Shown here in pieces: positions 42,774 to 52,353 of a stretch of DNA of 64,000 nucleotides. Position numbers and translations under genes: made by a program. Origin of the DNA: Neoceratodus forsteri. Its lineage: Eukaryota; Chordata; Ceratodontiformes; Ceratodontidae. The DNA is taken from positions 503,167,001-503,231,000 of the forward strand of contig CM057453.1 in the NCBI GenBank assembly GCA_016271365.2, given 5' to 3'. Numbering within the stretch: the stretch's first letter is position 1; each line of letters starts with the position of its first letter. Under the pieces are notes generated by a model. That model did not search any database, was not told where the DNA came from, and worked only from the letters and a program-made list of their open reading frames with translations.

Positions 42774-43800
42774 AAGTGAATGGGTTCAAGCGTCTCTCGT
42801 GAGTCTCAGACATTCTTCTGGCTGCTCGGAAGCCAGCCACCCGAAAACGTGCGCTCCAAATGGAAGCGTTTTCTCTCTGGTGTGCAAAGTCCTCTTGGAA
42901 TCCTTTTCCTATCCTCCTGGCAAGGTTCTGGAGTATCTTTGGACCTATCAAACTTAGGTCTTCAGTACTCCACAGTTAAAAGTTCACCTTAGTGCCATCT
43001 CAGCTTCCATGAGCGGTTTCTTCCTTAACTCTGGCTCAGTTACCTATAGTGAAGAGATTTCTTAGGATTCTTCATACCAGACCCCTGTTAAGCGTCCAGT
43101 TGCAGCCTGGGACATTAACCTGGTGCTGGACATGCTCACTCGGAAGCCTTCGAACCTTAGCTACCTGTGAGCTAAAATTTCTTACCTGGAAGACTGCCTT
43201 CCTGGTGGCCATTACCTCAGCCCGCAGGGTCTCTGAGATACATGCCCTGGTTACGGACCCTCCGTATACTGTATTCCATAAAGACAAGGTAGTTCTCCGT
43301 ACTCATCCTAAATTTCTTCCCAAGGTTGTGTCAGAATTCCATCTAAACCAACCTCTGGTACTTCCCGCTTATCGCTAATTTCCAAAATGAAGGTGAGCAG
43401 CTCTTCATTCCTTGGATGTTAGAGAGCCTTGGGTTCTATTTAGATAGAACCAAGGATGTTCACAAGACTCAGCAACTGTTTGTTTCTTTCAGCGACACCC
43501 GGCTGGGTCAACCTGTCGCTATCAGATGCATCTCATCATGGTTAGTGGCATGCCTTGACATTGCTATTCCATGGCTCAAGTTAAATTAGAAGGTAGAGTG
43601 TACGCTCACTCTACTAAGTGATCAGCGCATCCCTAGCGGAAGTCTGCAATGTTCCAATTGCAGATATATGCAACGCCGCCACCTGGAGCTCAGTATACTG
43701 CAGCACTATGCACTGGATGTTCATGCCAGGCGACATTCCGCATTCGGCAGAACTATCCTTAATGGGCTTCTATCTTAGACGCGTGAGCTCTGGCTCTCCT
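42212..43800 (+). pseudogene. DIRS tyrosine recombinase, element K
   Basis: An open frame (42212-42802) overlaps the methyltransferase-like frame at -1 for about 560 bases. It is followed past one stop by DILLAARKPATRKRALQMEA and FSLWCAK. Later segments: LAVTCELKFLTWKTAFLVAI-like near 43150, TSARRVSEIHALV, PKFLPKVVSEFHLNQPL near 43310. The HSTK near 43613 replaces the expected HSTR, and the Tyr segment (CACTATGCACTGGATGTTCA near 43705, HYALDVH) is in a shifted frame. Confidence 0.78.
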
Positions 43801-43837
43801 GCCGCCCTTTTGGGGGATTATCAGCTTGGTACTCTCC

Positions 43838-43907
43838 CACTAGTGTGAATGAGTGGTGGAGACTTATGTCCAGGAAGATAGGACTCTCCACCACTCATTC
43901 ACACGCC
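43838..43907. repeat. internal complementary region, element K (shortened)
   Basis: The first half is the exact complement of 38431-38465. The second half pairs with the right repeat, but the complement of the outermost right extension (about 44240-44277) is missing, so roughly 40-45 bases appear deleted. Confidence 0.8.
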
Positions 43908-44071
43908 CACCCTCCATCCCCCGAGCTCACCGCTGTGTTGGTCTTCACTCCCTCAAATCTTTAGGCCGTGAGGACTTCTTTGCTGACCCTTCTTACACGG
44001 GTCGTACGGACTATCTTATGTCCATTTTTTAATGTTGGGTTTACTCTTTACGTTAGTTGCGCTGCACCTCC

Positions 44072-44277
44072 TTGGTAAAAAAGGTACTGAGGCGGTTGGA
44101 GGGTCGTCGCCGCGATAGTCATTACCGCTCGGGCGCCCGTCTCGCGCCGACCCTCCAGCAAAAGTTTGCTCCCGATGGGTCCTAGGTGCCTCCGGCGCTA
44201 ATCCCACTAGTGTGAATGAGTGGTGGAGACTCGTCCAAGAAGATCAAGAATTACGGTAGGTACGTAATTTTCCTTTC
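44072..44277. repeat. right inverted terminal repeat and extension, element K
   Basis: Positions 44072-44237 pair with the left repeat; the extension ends ATTACGGTAGGTACGTAATT, similar to the right end of element J. Confidence 0.88.
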
Positions 44278-44990
44278 TGGACACCGTCCAGGGGAAAGCT
44301 TTTCTACCCCAGGACCGAGCGGAAACACATCAGATCCCTCATCAGGGACATCTTGGCAAAGAAGACCGTCCTAGCCAGACTGGTCCTTTGCCTGCTCAAA
44401 CACATGGCTGCGGCCATTGCAACAGTCCCGCTAGCCCGTCTCCACATGTGGGTGACCCACTGGATGCTACGGGTCCAGTGGGACCAAAAGCAAGACCATC
44501 TGCAGCTCCCAATTCGGATCACAAAGGCCGTAATCCGGGATTAGCAATGGTGGCTAGATTCGAAGAACCTAGAGGTGGGGGTCCCCTTCACTGCACCGTC
44601 TTCGATTGTGATGCTCTCCACAGACACCTCAGGGCTCAGATTGGGAGCTCACCTCGACGGTGTCCGGTCTCAGGGCCTGTGGACAGCTCAAGAGACTCAT
44701 GTCCACATATATATCCTGGAAATGAGAGCAGTTCTTTACGCCCTGCAGGCTTTCCAGTCGGAGATTCCACTGGGTACTCTTCTGTTACAAACAGACAATT
44801 CCGCTGTGATGTATTACCTCAACAAACAAGGAGGCACCCATTCCTACCCGCTTTGCAAGGAGGCCATGTGGGTGTGAGATTGGGTTTTACAACACGGCGC
44901 AAACCTCATTGCTTTTCATGTACCAGGAGTGGACAACATCATCGCAGACAGCTTGAGTCGCTCTCAGGCCAGAGTCCATGAGTGGGAACT
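44278..44990 (+). pseudogene. DIRS RT end and RNase H, element F
   Basis: The RT of F resumes here, then RLHMWVTHWMLRVQWD. A TAG at 44542-44544 interrupts before RNase H: VMLSTDTSGLRLGAHLDGV, YILEMRAVLYALQAFQ and LLQTDNSAVMYYLNKQGG. A TGA near 44876 falls just before the segment ANLIAFHVPGVDNIIADSLS that leads into the long downstream ORF. Confidence 0.85.
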
Positions 44991-46434
44991 ACTCCAGGAG
45001 GTAGCAGAGGATCTGTTTCACAGATGGGGTACACCAGAGTTGGACCTTTTCATGTCCCCATCCAACGCAAAACTGCCCAATTTTTGCTCGCTAGATCCAG
45101 GGCCTAGTGTTTTCTGGCAAGACGCGTTGTCCCTCTCCTGGGCGGGCAGATTCCTCTATGCCTTTTCCCCCCTTTCCGTTGATCCAGAGGGTCCTTTTGA
45201 AACTTCGCAGAGAGAAAACGATGCTGATACTTATCGCGCCGTTTTGGCTCAGGCAGATCTGGTTTCCTCTACTACATCAGCTGTCCTGGGAACCTCCAGT
45301 GCATCTGCCAATCAGCTGTCACTTGCTGTCTCAAGAGGCAGGCTTCTTGGTCCATCCGGACCTTCGTTCACTGAACCTGCACGCTTGGCTCCTAGAGACA
45401 TAGCCATTATGCAATACGGGGTCTCACAAGAAGTAGCTGACGTTCTAGCGGCTGCTAGAAAACTGGCTACTCATGCTACTTACGCCATGAATTGGTGCAG
45501 ATTTTGCCTCTGGGCTCAAGCGTGGGGGTTTTCGCCACTGGATTGTCCAGAAAGGTCGGTCTTGGACTACCTCCTGTCTCTTTTTCAGACAGGCTTGACT
45601 TACTCCTCGATAAAAGTACACCTTTGTGCCATCTCAGCCTATCACACTGCTATAGGCCAACGTCCTATATCTCAGTTGGACATGGCACGAGCCTTCCTGA
45701 GAGGTGTCCGCCACCTTAGACCCCCGATCACAGATCCTATTCCGCCTCGGGATTTACCCTTTGTCCTGGAGCAGCTTACGCTGCCACCTTTTGAACCAGC
45801 CGCGGATTGCGAGCTACATCTCCTTACATGGAAGATGTTGTTTTTAGTTGCCGTTACTTCGGCCAGAAGAATTTCGGAGCTTCACACACTGATGTGCAAA
45901 GAACCTTATTTGGTTTTCCACCAGGACAGGGTATCCTTACTGACCAATCCGAAGTTTCTACCTAAGGTGGTCTCAGCTCTCACCCTTAATCAGGACATCG
46001 ATCTACCAGTGTACTTCCCTAAATATTCAAATCGAAGAGAGGCCCTGTTGCACACTTTAGATGTGCATAGGTGTCTTCGATTCTACCTGACCAGAACCAA
46101 CCACCACAGAAAATCTGATCAGCTTTTTGTCTCCTTCGCCCACAGGATGATGGGAGCTCTCGTTTCCAAACAGTCACTGTCCAGGTGGCTCATACATTGT
46201 ATCACGTTCTGCTACCAGAAGCGCAACAAACCCTTACCGGGTGCAGTTAAGGGTCATTCCACAAGGGGGGTGGCTACCTCCTTTACGGCCTTAAAGAACA
46301 TGTCCACCTCAGTCATATGTGCAGCAGCGACTTGGAGCACCGTGCACACCTTCATCGGGCATTATAGCCTGGATGTTGCATCGAGACGAAGAGCAGGTTT
46401 TGGTCTAGCAGTCCTTCAAGGACTTCTGCCCTAA
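44929..46434 (+). CDS. RNase H end, methyltransferase-like half and intact tyrosine recombinase, element F
   Basis: A 501-codon frame. It begins with the last RNase H motif (NIIADSLSRSQARVHEW), runs into the methyltransferase-like segment (WGTPELDLFMSPSNAKL, GRFLYAFSP) and then, after an indel in a C-run near 45165, passes into the recombinase frame. Recombinase core-binding part: DVLAAARKLATHATYAMNWC. Catalytic residues: Arg313/314 in TSARRISELH, His443 and Arg446 in GHSTRG, Trp469 in AATWST, and Tyr479 in GHYSLDV. The set is complete. In other copies recombinase and methyltransferase are in separate overlapping frames; the rest of the methyltransferase frame of F is at 45107-45403. Confidence 0.88.
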   Translation: MDNIIADSLSRSQARVHEWELLQEVAEDLFHRWGTPELDLFMSPSNAKLPNFCSLDPGPSVFWQDALSLSWAGRFLYAFSPLSVDPEGPFETSQRENDADTYRAVLAQADLVSSTTSAVLGTSSASANQLSLAVSRGRLLGPSGPSFTEPARLAPRDIAIMQYGVSQEVADVLAAARKLATHATYAMNWCRFCLWAQAWGFSPLDCPERSVLDYLLSLFQTGLTYSSIKVHLCAISAYHTAIGQRPISQLDMARAFLRGVRHLRPPITDPIPPRDLPFVLEQLTLPPFEPAADCELHLLTWKMLFLVAVTSARRISELHTLMCKEPYLVFHQDRVSLLTNPKFLPKVVSALTLNQDIDLPVYFPKYSNRREALLHTLDVHRCLRFYLTRTNHHRKSDQLFVSFAHRMMGALVSKQSLSRWLIHCITFCYQKRNKPLPGAVKGHSTRGVATSFTALKNMSTSVICAAATWSTVHTFIGHYSLDVASRRRAGFGLAVLQGLLP

Positions 46435-46519
46435 GCTTAGGTTTTACTAAGGATTTCTACCTTCCCTCCTCCCAATGGTGTGGGATTTCCACTATTGCTT
46501 GGGAATCAGTCCTAATGGT

Positions 46520-46618
46520 GTAACCTGCTGCAAGAGCTGTTTCTCGAAGTAAGATAGTACAGTTACGTAAGAACTTACCATAATAGTAGATCTTCGAGAA
46601 CAACTCTTGCAGCAGGTA
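46520..46618. repeat. internal complementary region, element F
   Basis: The first half complements the left end (CTTACTTCGAGAAACAGCTC); the second half complements the right end (TCTCGAAGATCTACT). Confidence 0.9.
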
Positions 46619-46774
46619 CCTTCCCTCCCACCATCCCCGCTGGAGGTAGATTTTTTATTCTAGTATCCTTCTCCTAGGATCAGGTGTTCTCAACACCACC
46701 CTGATTGCCATTTGATGGTGGATCCTCAGTCTCCTCTTCTGATGTCATCCAGCGGCTGGGAGTCTCCGGTGGGA

Positions 46775-46990
46775 GAACTGGGGATTATGGGGGACTACCT
46801 CCTTATGTACTATGCCTGATGTCGGGGGTGGGACCAACGTCTGAGGCGGCCCCCGCTGAATACTGCTAGCTAGAAAATTTCCGTGGGATCCTGGCGCCTG
46901 CCGGCTTCAGTCCTAATGGTGTAACCTGCTGCAAGAGCTGTTCTCGAAGATCTACTGTTACGGTAAGGTCTTACGTAACTGTACTTTTCT
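46775..46990. repeat. right inverted terminal repeat and extension, element F
   Basis: Reverse complement of 35107-35290, followed by the extension ending CTTACGTAACTGTACTTTTC. Confidence 0.9.
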
Positions 46991-47256
46991 GTTCTACAGG
47001 CTACCACCTCCGCTGGTAATGCAGAAGCCTCACCTAACCCCGTCCCAGCGACGCTGGACACGCTTCAGGGTCGAGCATTCCTCCCATTGGGCAGGGCAGA
47101 CACATTACAGCAGCAGGCCAGGTCAGTGGCCCCCAGCCGTTGAACCACTGCCTGAGTGGTACTGCGCCTTTTGGGACTTATGGCTGCGGCAATCCCTACT
47201 GTTCCTCTAGACAGGGTCCACTTGCTTATAGGAGGATGGGGCTTGCATGATTCTGA

Positions 47257-48480
47257 TTGCCACTTATTGGCCTCGCCAAGTATGGTTCCCTCTACTGTAC
47301 TTCAGCAGTTAATGATGGACCCTGCAGTCCCTCTGCCCCTCTGTCAGGACCTTCTGACCCAAGAACAGGGCAAATCGGTCCACCCAGGACTCAAGTCTCT
47401 TCACATGTGGCACCTACTGACATAGCTGCATCACTCTACAGGGTATCTGCCAGAGTAGCCCAGGTCCTTGTGGAGACCAGAGAGGGCCATCTACAACAAC
47501 AATCTAAGTGACGTAAATGGCAGAGGTTTTCCATTTGGGTGGCATCCAAGGGTTGGGACCCTTTATTTTGCCCGGTTCCACAGGTCATGATGTCTCTGTT
47601 ACACCTCTCAGATCTTGGTCTCAGCTATCCTTCTCTGAAGGTTCACCAGTGGGCCGCCTGCCTACCATACTCTGGTGAGCGGCATAACCTTGGCTCAGTT
47701 GGAGGTTTCCAACAGCTCTCTGAAGGGAATCCTCCATCTGAAACCTCTGGTCCGGAACCCCGTACTGCCATGGGACTGGAACTTCATTCAGAGAAACTCA
47801 CTTTGCCTCCCTTTGAACCAGCTACGAGTTGTGACCTATGCTATCTGTCTTGGACAGCGCTGTTTTTTAGTTGCTATTTCCTCTACTCCTAGGATTTCCG
47901 AGCTTCGGGTCCTCATGTGTAAGGAGCCTTATTTAATTCTCCACAGAGACCGGGGGGCTCTGTATACAAATCCTAAGTTTCTCCCGAAGGTAGTCTCTGA
48001 ATCAGACTGTACACTTACCAGTATATTACCCTGACCATTCTAATCGGGGAGGCAATCCTGCACACACTGGATATGCACAGAATTTTGCATTGCTACACAA
48101 ATGTGGCAAAATCAGTGTGTAACACCTATCAGCCTTTTGTTTTCTTTGCGCCCAAAAGAGAGGGCACCACAGTTTTTAATCGGTGTCTATCCAAATGGTT
48201 ACCACACTGCATTTTGTTCTTGTTATGAGAAGCATAACAAGTCACTTCTGGGGGAAGTTAAAGGGCATTCAGCCAGAAGCATGGCTACATCTACTGCTTG
48301 TTTCAGAAATGTTTCTACTTCTGACATTTGTGTGGCAGCTACTTGGAGCTTTGTCCACACTTTCACTAAACACTATAGTATGGACATTGCCTCTAGACGC
48401 AAAGCTGGCTTTGAACTAGCTGTCCTTCGGGGGCCTTCTTTCTTAAATCCCTGCCTACTGCAGACCTTTCCTGCCTCACG
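47257..48480 (+). pseudogene. DIRS tyrosine recombinase, element G
   Basis: The recombinase frame overlaps the methyltransferase-like frame (47156-47425) at -1. Pieces: RVSARVAQVLVETREG, GRGFPFGWHPRVGTL-like sequence near 47520, KLTLPPFEPATSCDLCYLSW, FLVAISSTPRISELRVLM, NPKFLPKVVSES. Late catalytic motifs are good: KGHSARSMAT (His and Arg), AATWSFVHTF and KHYSMDI with Tyr near 48373. Frameshifts lie near 47520, 47870, 48030 and 48130. Confidence 0.8.
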
Positions 48481-48524
48481 TGCTTCAGACCTTGTCTGTT
48501 CCTTTTCACTGCTTGGGACTCAGT

Positions 48525-48625
48525 CCTCAAGGTTATTACCTATTGCAAAACCCCTCTCAAAGTAAGAGAGTACAGCTACATAAGAACTTGCCATAACAGT
48601 AGATCTTCGAGAGAGGCTCTTGCAG
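48525..48625. repeat. internal complementary region, element G
   Basis: Contains AGTAAGAGAGTACAGCTACA and AACAGTAGATCTTCGAGAGA, complementary to the right end at 48905-48955. Confidence 0.75.
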
Positions 48626-48984
48626 TAAGTAACCTGTTTCTCTCCCACCTTCCCCCAGCTTCCACTGCTTCTTTCGTAGCCTATTTTTGGCTCCAGGAGC
48701 CCACTCTTTTTCTCCTGTCGCACCTACTTCGGTCTCTGGCAGAAGAATTGGAAGGCAGGCGTGGGGACCACCCATTATATAGCATCATGCTGACACCAGT
48801 CACGTGCTGTCGGGGGCAGTCCCCCGCCTGACAGTGCTAGCTAAAGTTTCTGTGTGGTCCTGATGCCAGGGGACACAGTCTTCAAGGTTATTACTAACTG
48901 CAAGAGCCTCTCTTGAAGATCTACTGTTACCTTAAGTTCTTACATAACTGTACTATCTTCCCATATGTCTGTCTCATGTATGCT

Positions 48985-49150
48985 TGCAGCCCCCTACTTT
49001 TTTTGCATCCATCATGTCCACTGGCAGTCTGTTCCAGTCATCTGCACCTCTTCCAATGTAGTACTTCCTCACATCCCTCATAAACCCTACCCCCCCCCCA
49101 GTTTCATCGCATGCTCTCTCTCTGGTCCTGGTGCACTTTCTTATTTGGAA
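48985..49150 (-). pseudogene. CR1-type LINE ORF2 C-terminal fragment
   Basis: The minus strand reads RDVRKYYIGRGADDWNRLPV then DMMDAKKVGGCKHT, the usual end of CR1-group ORF2 proteins. It abuts the right end of G. Confidence 0.7.
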
Positions 49151-49154
49151 AATT

Positions 49155-49228
49155 AGGGAGGATCGGGATTCAGACCTAGATCTCCTGCTTCAGAGTCCTA
49201 TGCCATAACTCTAGGCTATGCTGGCTGC
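49155..49228 (-). mobile_element. possible tRNA-derived SINE head
   Basis: On the minus strand an A-box-like AGCATAGCCTAGAGTTATGG is followed after some 35 bases by a B-box-like GGTCTGAATCCC. This is the spacing of a Pol III promoter. No tail or second copy was identified. Confidence 0.3.
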
Positions 49229-50039
49229 AAAGAAGAAAAGCAAAAGGCATAGGATGAGTGGAAAGACAAGAAGAGATGTGAGAGGGAATAGTAGAAGAGG
49301 GAGCCTAATTATAATTTAGCTAGGAAGGTGGCACAGCGGGAATGGCACTTGGAATCAAGGGAGGGGAGAGAAAGATTAGGGTAGAAGGAACTGTGGTGGG
49401 TGTGAGGAGGATGAATGATGGAAGAGGTGAAGGGGGGGGGGGGTCCAGGCATTACTGTGGAACCATTGTTTGCATGTTTTAATAAATCTTTGATTTAATT
49501 TGCCTACATCCCGAGCTCTGTGTGTAGATTGCTTGACGTCTGTCTTTTTTTTTGTGATTACTATAGACCATGTCTGCATAGTCAGATACATGGTGGGGTT
49601 GGTGGTCCAGCCTAGCTAGGGACAGTTTATCTGCAGTACTATAGACCCTGCCTGCTTAATCAAACACCAGAAAGCTCACATACAGAAAACCAGTAGGTTT
49701 CATATTCAAAGGACAGTTAGCTTATGCGAAGAGCAGGGTTTGGAGTGCATGAATCAGTGGGTAAACATGAAACAGTAAGAAACATTCCTCAAGTACAAAA
49801 GAATTTGGTACAAGTGCAAATACAAATAAGGAACAACAGAAGTTGGTGCATTAAGCAGAACCTATGCCCAATTAAAGTGAAAAAAGCAGGTTGAAACACT
49901 TCAGAGCAGCAGTTGCAGGGACATCAGCTGACCCCAGGAGGGGGACCATAGCAGGGATGGAAAGAGCACCAGGGGCAGGACAGGTAGGGGTCTGACAGGA
50001 GTGGTAGGGGAGAAATTTTAGCTGGTGCCTAAAGGAAGT
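49229..50039. other. no gene recognised; contains a G-run
   Basis: Mostly A/G-rich with a run of G at about 49432-49443. No domain in any frame. Confidence 0.4.
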
Positions 50040-50605
50040 GGGAGGGTGAGACACAGAGAGAGGAGGGGAGCAGGTTCAAGAGGTAAGGAAGGCAATAGAA
50101 GAAGAATGAGTGCCTAGCATAGGAGTGAGGGTGGGGGAGGGAGATGGTGTCAGGATCCCTGGAGTAGAAGTAGTATGAAGCAGAGAGAATGGGTGAGAGG
50201 ATGCAGCTAGGTAGGAGGGTAGGGACCCCAACCAGTATTTGGAGTGGGACTGGCGATGTGGGGGGGTGGATAGGGAGGAGTAGAGGGAGCAGTGGTGAGT
50301 ATGAAGGGGAGAGTTGGTAGCAAAACAACAAAAGGTGTTACAGATGGTGACAAGGGAAGAGAAGGAGGCAATACCATAGACTACGTCCTCATAGTCGAAA
50401 ACCATGAGCATCTTTTTGATAACCAGCTCCCTACGGACCTGCAGAGACTGGCAGCCTCTGTTACAGTACAAGGCACCAAGCTCGGGATAGAGCTTCGAGT
50501 GGATGGTATCGATGTGGGCAGAGAAGTTAAACCCGCCAACAAGCCACATCGAGATACTTGAAGGAGGGAACCACTTAAAGAGGGGTGCCATCTAGCATGG
50601 AGAAG
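50040..50605 (-). pseudogene. L2-like LINE ORF2 C-terminal fragment
   Basis: The minus strand reads a FKYLDVACWRV-like start, then GFNFSAHIDTIHSKLYPELG, ALYCNRGCQSLQVRRELVIK and LMVFDYEDVVYGIAS. Downstream it has HTHHCSLYSSLS, GSLPSYLAA and a Phe/Ser-rich tail. This matches the region after the RT fingers/palm in L2/Rex-like LINEs (YLG..L...L.F..HI, VLDYGD..Y..AS, HH..LY). It is frame-broken and isolated. Confidence 0.65.
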
Positions 50606-51203
50606 GCATGGAGAGGGTGAGCCTGGCTGGTTCTGCCTTATAGCACTGGCAGATACATACCTCAATCATTAGGGCACCAATCCCACCAGTTATCTATTGG
50701 GTTTCATGCAGGGCTGCGCCTCTCTTAGGATTATAACTTGGGGGCGGACCCGGAGAGGGCAACTTTCGGGTTTGGTGTCCTAATGACGGAGTGCACAACA
50801 GCCAGCGCTCCAAGGGTGTGCAGTCAGCCTGGCCAGGTCAAGGTCATGGACAATTTATTTTTAGAGTTGACCCAGAGTTGGTTGGACTGGAACGAGGGAA
50901 GGATATTGTGGAAATCTCGCTGGAGCGAGACTTCCATTGCCTCTGTTGAGGGTCATGAAATATAGAGAACTGGTCATATGCATATATGTGAATATGCAAG
51001 TTGGCCAGGCCAACCAATAAAGTGCTAAATGACTTACCTTAATAGGTTCGATCTTTAAATATCCGGCTTTCTCAGACTGCAGCATGGACAGGGGCTTCTA
51101 AGTAGGGTGCATGTAGAAAAATATAATTTACAGCTGAACTGCCCAAATATAGTCTAAAGTAGTGAAAAGTGAAGACCATTAATCCTACAGTGATATGACA
51201 GTC
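50606..51203. other. no gene recognised
   Basis: Probably the 5' context of the L1 insertion; no motif was identified. Confidence 0.35.
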
Positions 51204-51219
51204 AGGAACAAGGCACGTT
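51204..51219. repeat. left target-site duplication of the L1 insertion
   Basis: AGGAACAAGGCACGTT, identical to 52028-52043. Confidence 0.88.
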
Positions 51220-52027
51220 ATAGAGCGACAAGTACTGATGTGGGTGTGAACCCAGACCCTGCCCCACTGACTTTCCAGGTCTGAACAGACACAAGAGAGG
51301 TGGGAACGGGTGGCGGAGGCCCATGGCCGAGCCACCCCTCATCTGTCATATAGGTTGGAAGAGTCGTCAATCCAACATCCACCTTGGAGTTTTTGCCATA
51401 GGTAGGGAGGGAAGAGGGAAACGTGGAGCAGGAGGATAAGGGCAGAAACGTATAAGGAAGTGCACAATATATAATATAACATTAAAGTCTAACATGAGAA
51501 GCATGGGAGAGTGGTGAGGAGGGGGACCCATCCTGATACAGCATATAATAGATGAGTTTGTTACGCACACACCACCAATTAATAAATTAATTGGTCAATT
51601 AGTTGAATAGTTAAGTATTTGTTTTCTTTTTAGTTTTGTAACACTGTTGGGTTTTAAATGGTTTAAGGCCACGATCTATTAAAAGTATATATAGTTCCTT
51701 AAAAACTGGGAAATGCCTTGTAGCAGATAGAGGAGCTCAAATTAAGAAAGGTGCGAAATAAATAATATAAAATAGAATCAACTATGTGAGAGCAGAGAAG
51801 AATGAACTGTGCAGCCCCTTTAGACTACATTGATATGGACATTTGAGATTGTCACTTGGGACTCTATCCACAGAACATAGTAAATGGATGCTATATGAAC
51901 TCCTCTGGCTATGACTGTCTTGTAACACTAATTGTATTCCCAATTGATTGTGGTAACAGTTTAACTGTTGTTATGCCAACTTGATGTATTTTTCTGTGCA
52001 TCAATAAAAATTTAAGTAGCAAAAAAA
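51220..52027 (+). mobile_element. 5'-truncated L1-type insertion with poly-A tail
   Basis: About 0.8 kb bounded by a 16-bp direct repeat. The right end carries GCATCAATAAAAATTTAAG followed by an A-run, typical of L1 3' ends. No ORF2 segment is recognisable, so only 3' UTR was inserted. Confidence 0.75.
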
Positions 52028-52043
52028 AGGAACAAGGCACGTT
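52028..52043. repeat. right target-site duplication of the L1 insertion
   Basis: AGGAACAAGGCACGTT directly after the A-run. The first A may belong to the tail. Confidence 0.88.
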
Positions 52044-52353
52044 CACAAACTGAAGGAGCACAAACAAATCCCCAAAATGCATGACATTTCAGGAGGTAGA
52101 CTTGCCTTCCTCTGAGCTGGAGAAACCATCCTCACCTGCGACTGAAATACACCACTTGGTGTATGACATAGGTGAGTGGGCGGAAGTAAATTATAGATCA
52201 GGGGAGTGCGTCCAACCAATCACAGTGCTCCTTTGCTCTGCACGTGAAACACTCTTATTCTATGAAGAGTGTCTCACGCGCAGGTGCCCTTGAAATGAGT
52301 ACTTTCAGGTAAGGTATTTGAAGAAATGTAGTATTGATCAAGTGCAATCAATA
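52044..52353. other. no gene recognised
   Basis: Short segment before DIRS fragment I, with an unrecognised open frame at 52081-52293. Confidence 0.35.

Larger units (their letters stand above)
38431..44277 (+). mobile_element. DIRS element K nested in the RT of element F
   Basis: The left end CTTCCTGGACATAAGTCTCC begins an inverted repeat (38431-38632) that pairs with 44072-44237. Gag, RT, RNase H, methyltransferase-like, recombinase and the internal complementary region (43838-43907) follow in order. The first half of the internal region is an exact complement of the outermost left end. Right of 44277 the RT of F continues (LDTVQGKAFLPQDRA). No target duplication. A third family, distinct from B/C/D/E and from F/G/H. 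Confidence 0.92.
35107..46990 (+). mobile_element. DIRS element F, split by nested element K (38431-44277)
   Basis: Left repeat 35107-35290 and right repeat 46775-46978 are reverse complements. Gag, RT, RNase H, methyltransferase-like and recombinase coding order is kept on both sides of the nested element, with the internal complementary region at 46520-46618. Without K the element is about 6.0 kb. It belongs to the same family as G and fragment H, with I more distant. It is the best-preserved DIRS coding set in the window after allowing for K. Confidence 0.93.
46991..48960 (+). mobile_element. DIRS element G, 5'-truncated and internally deleted, F family
   Basis: It starts abruptly inside the RT end (TLDTLQGRAFLPLGRAD near 47060), skips RNase H, then has a methyltransferase-like piece (LILIATYWPRQVWFPLL near 47245), recombinase, an internal complementary region (about 48525-48625) and a right end (about 48880-48960) similar to F. 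Its truncated left side touches the right end of F. Confidence 0.85.
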
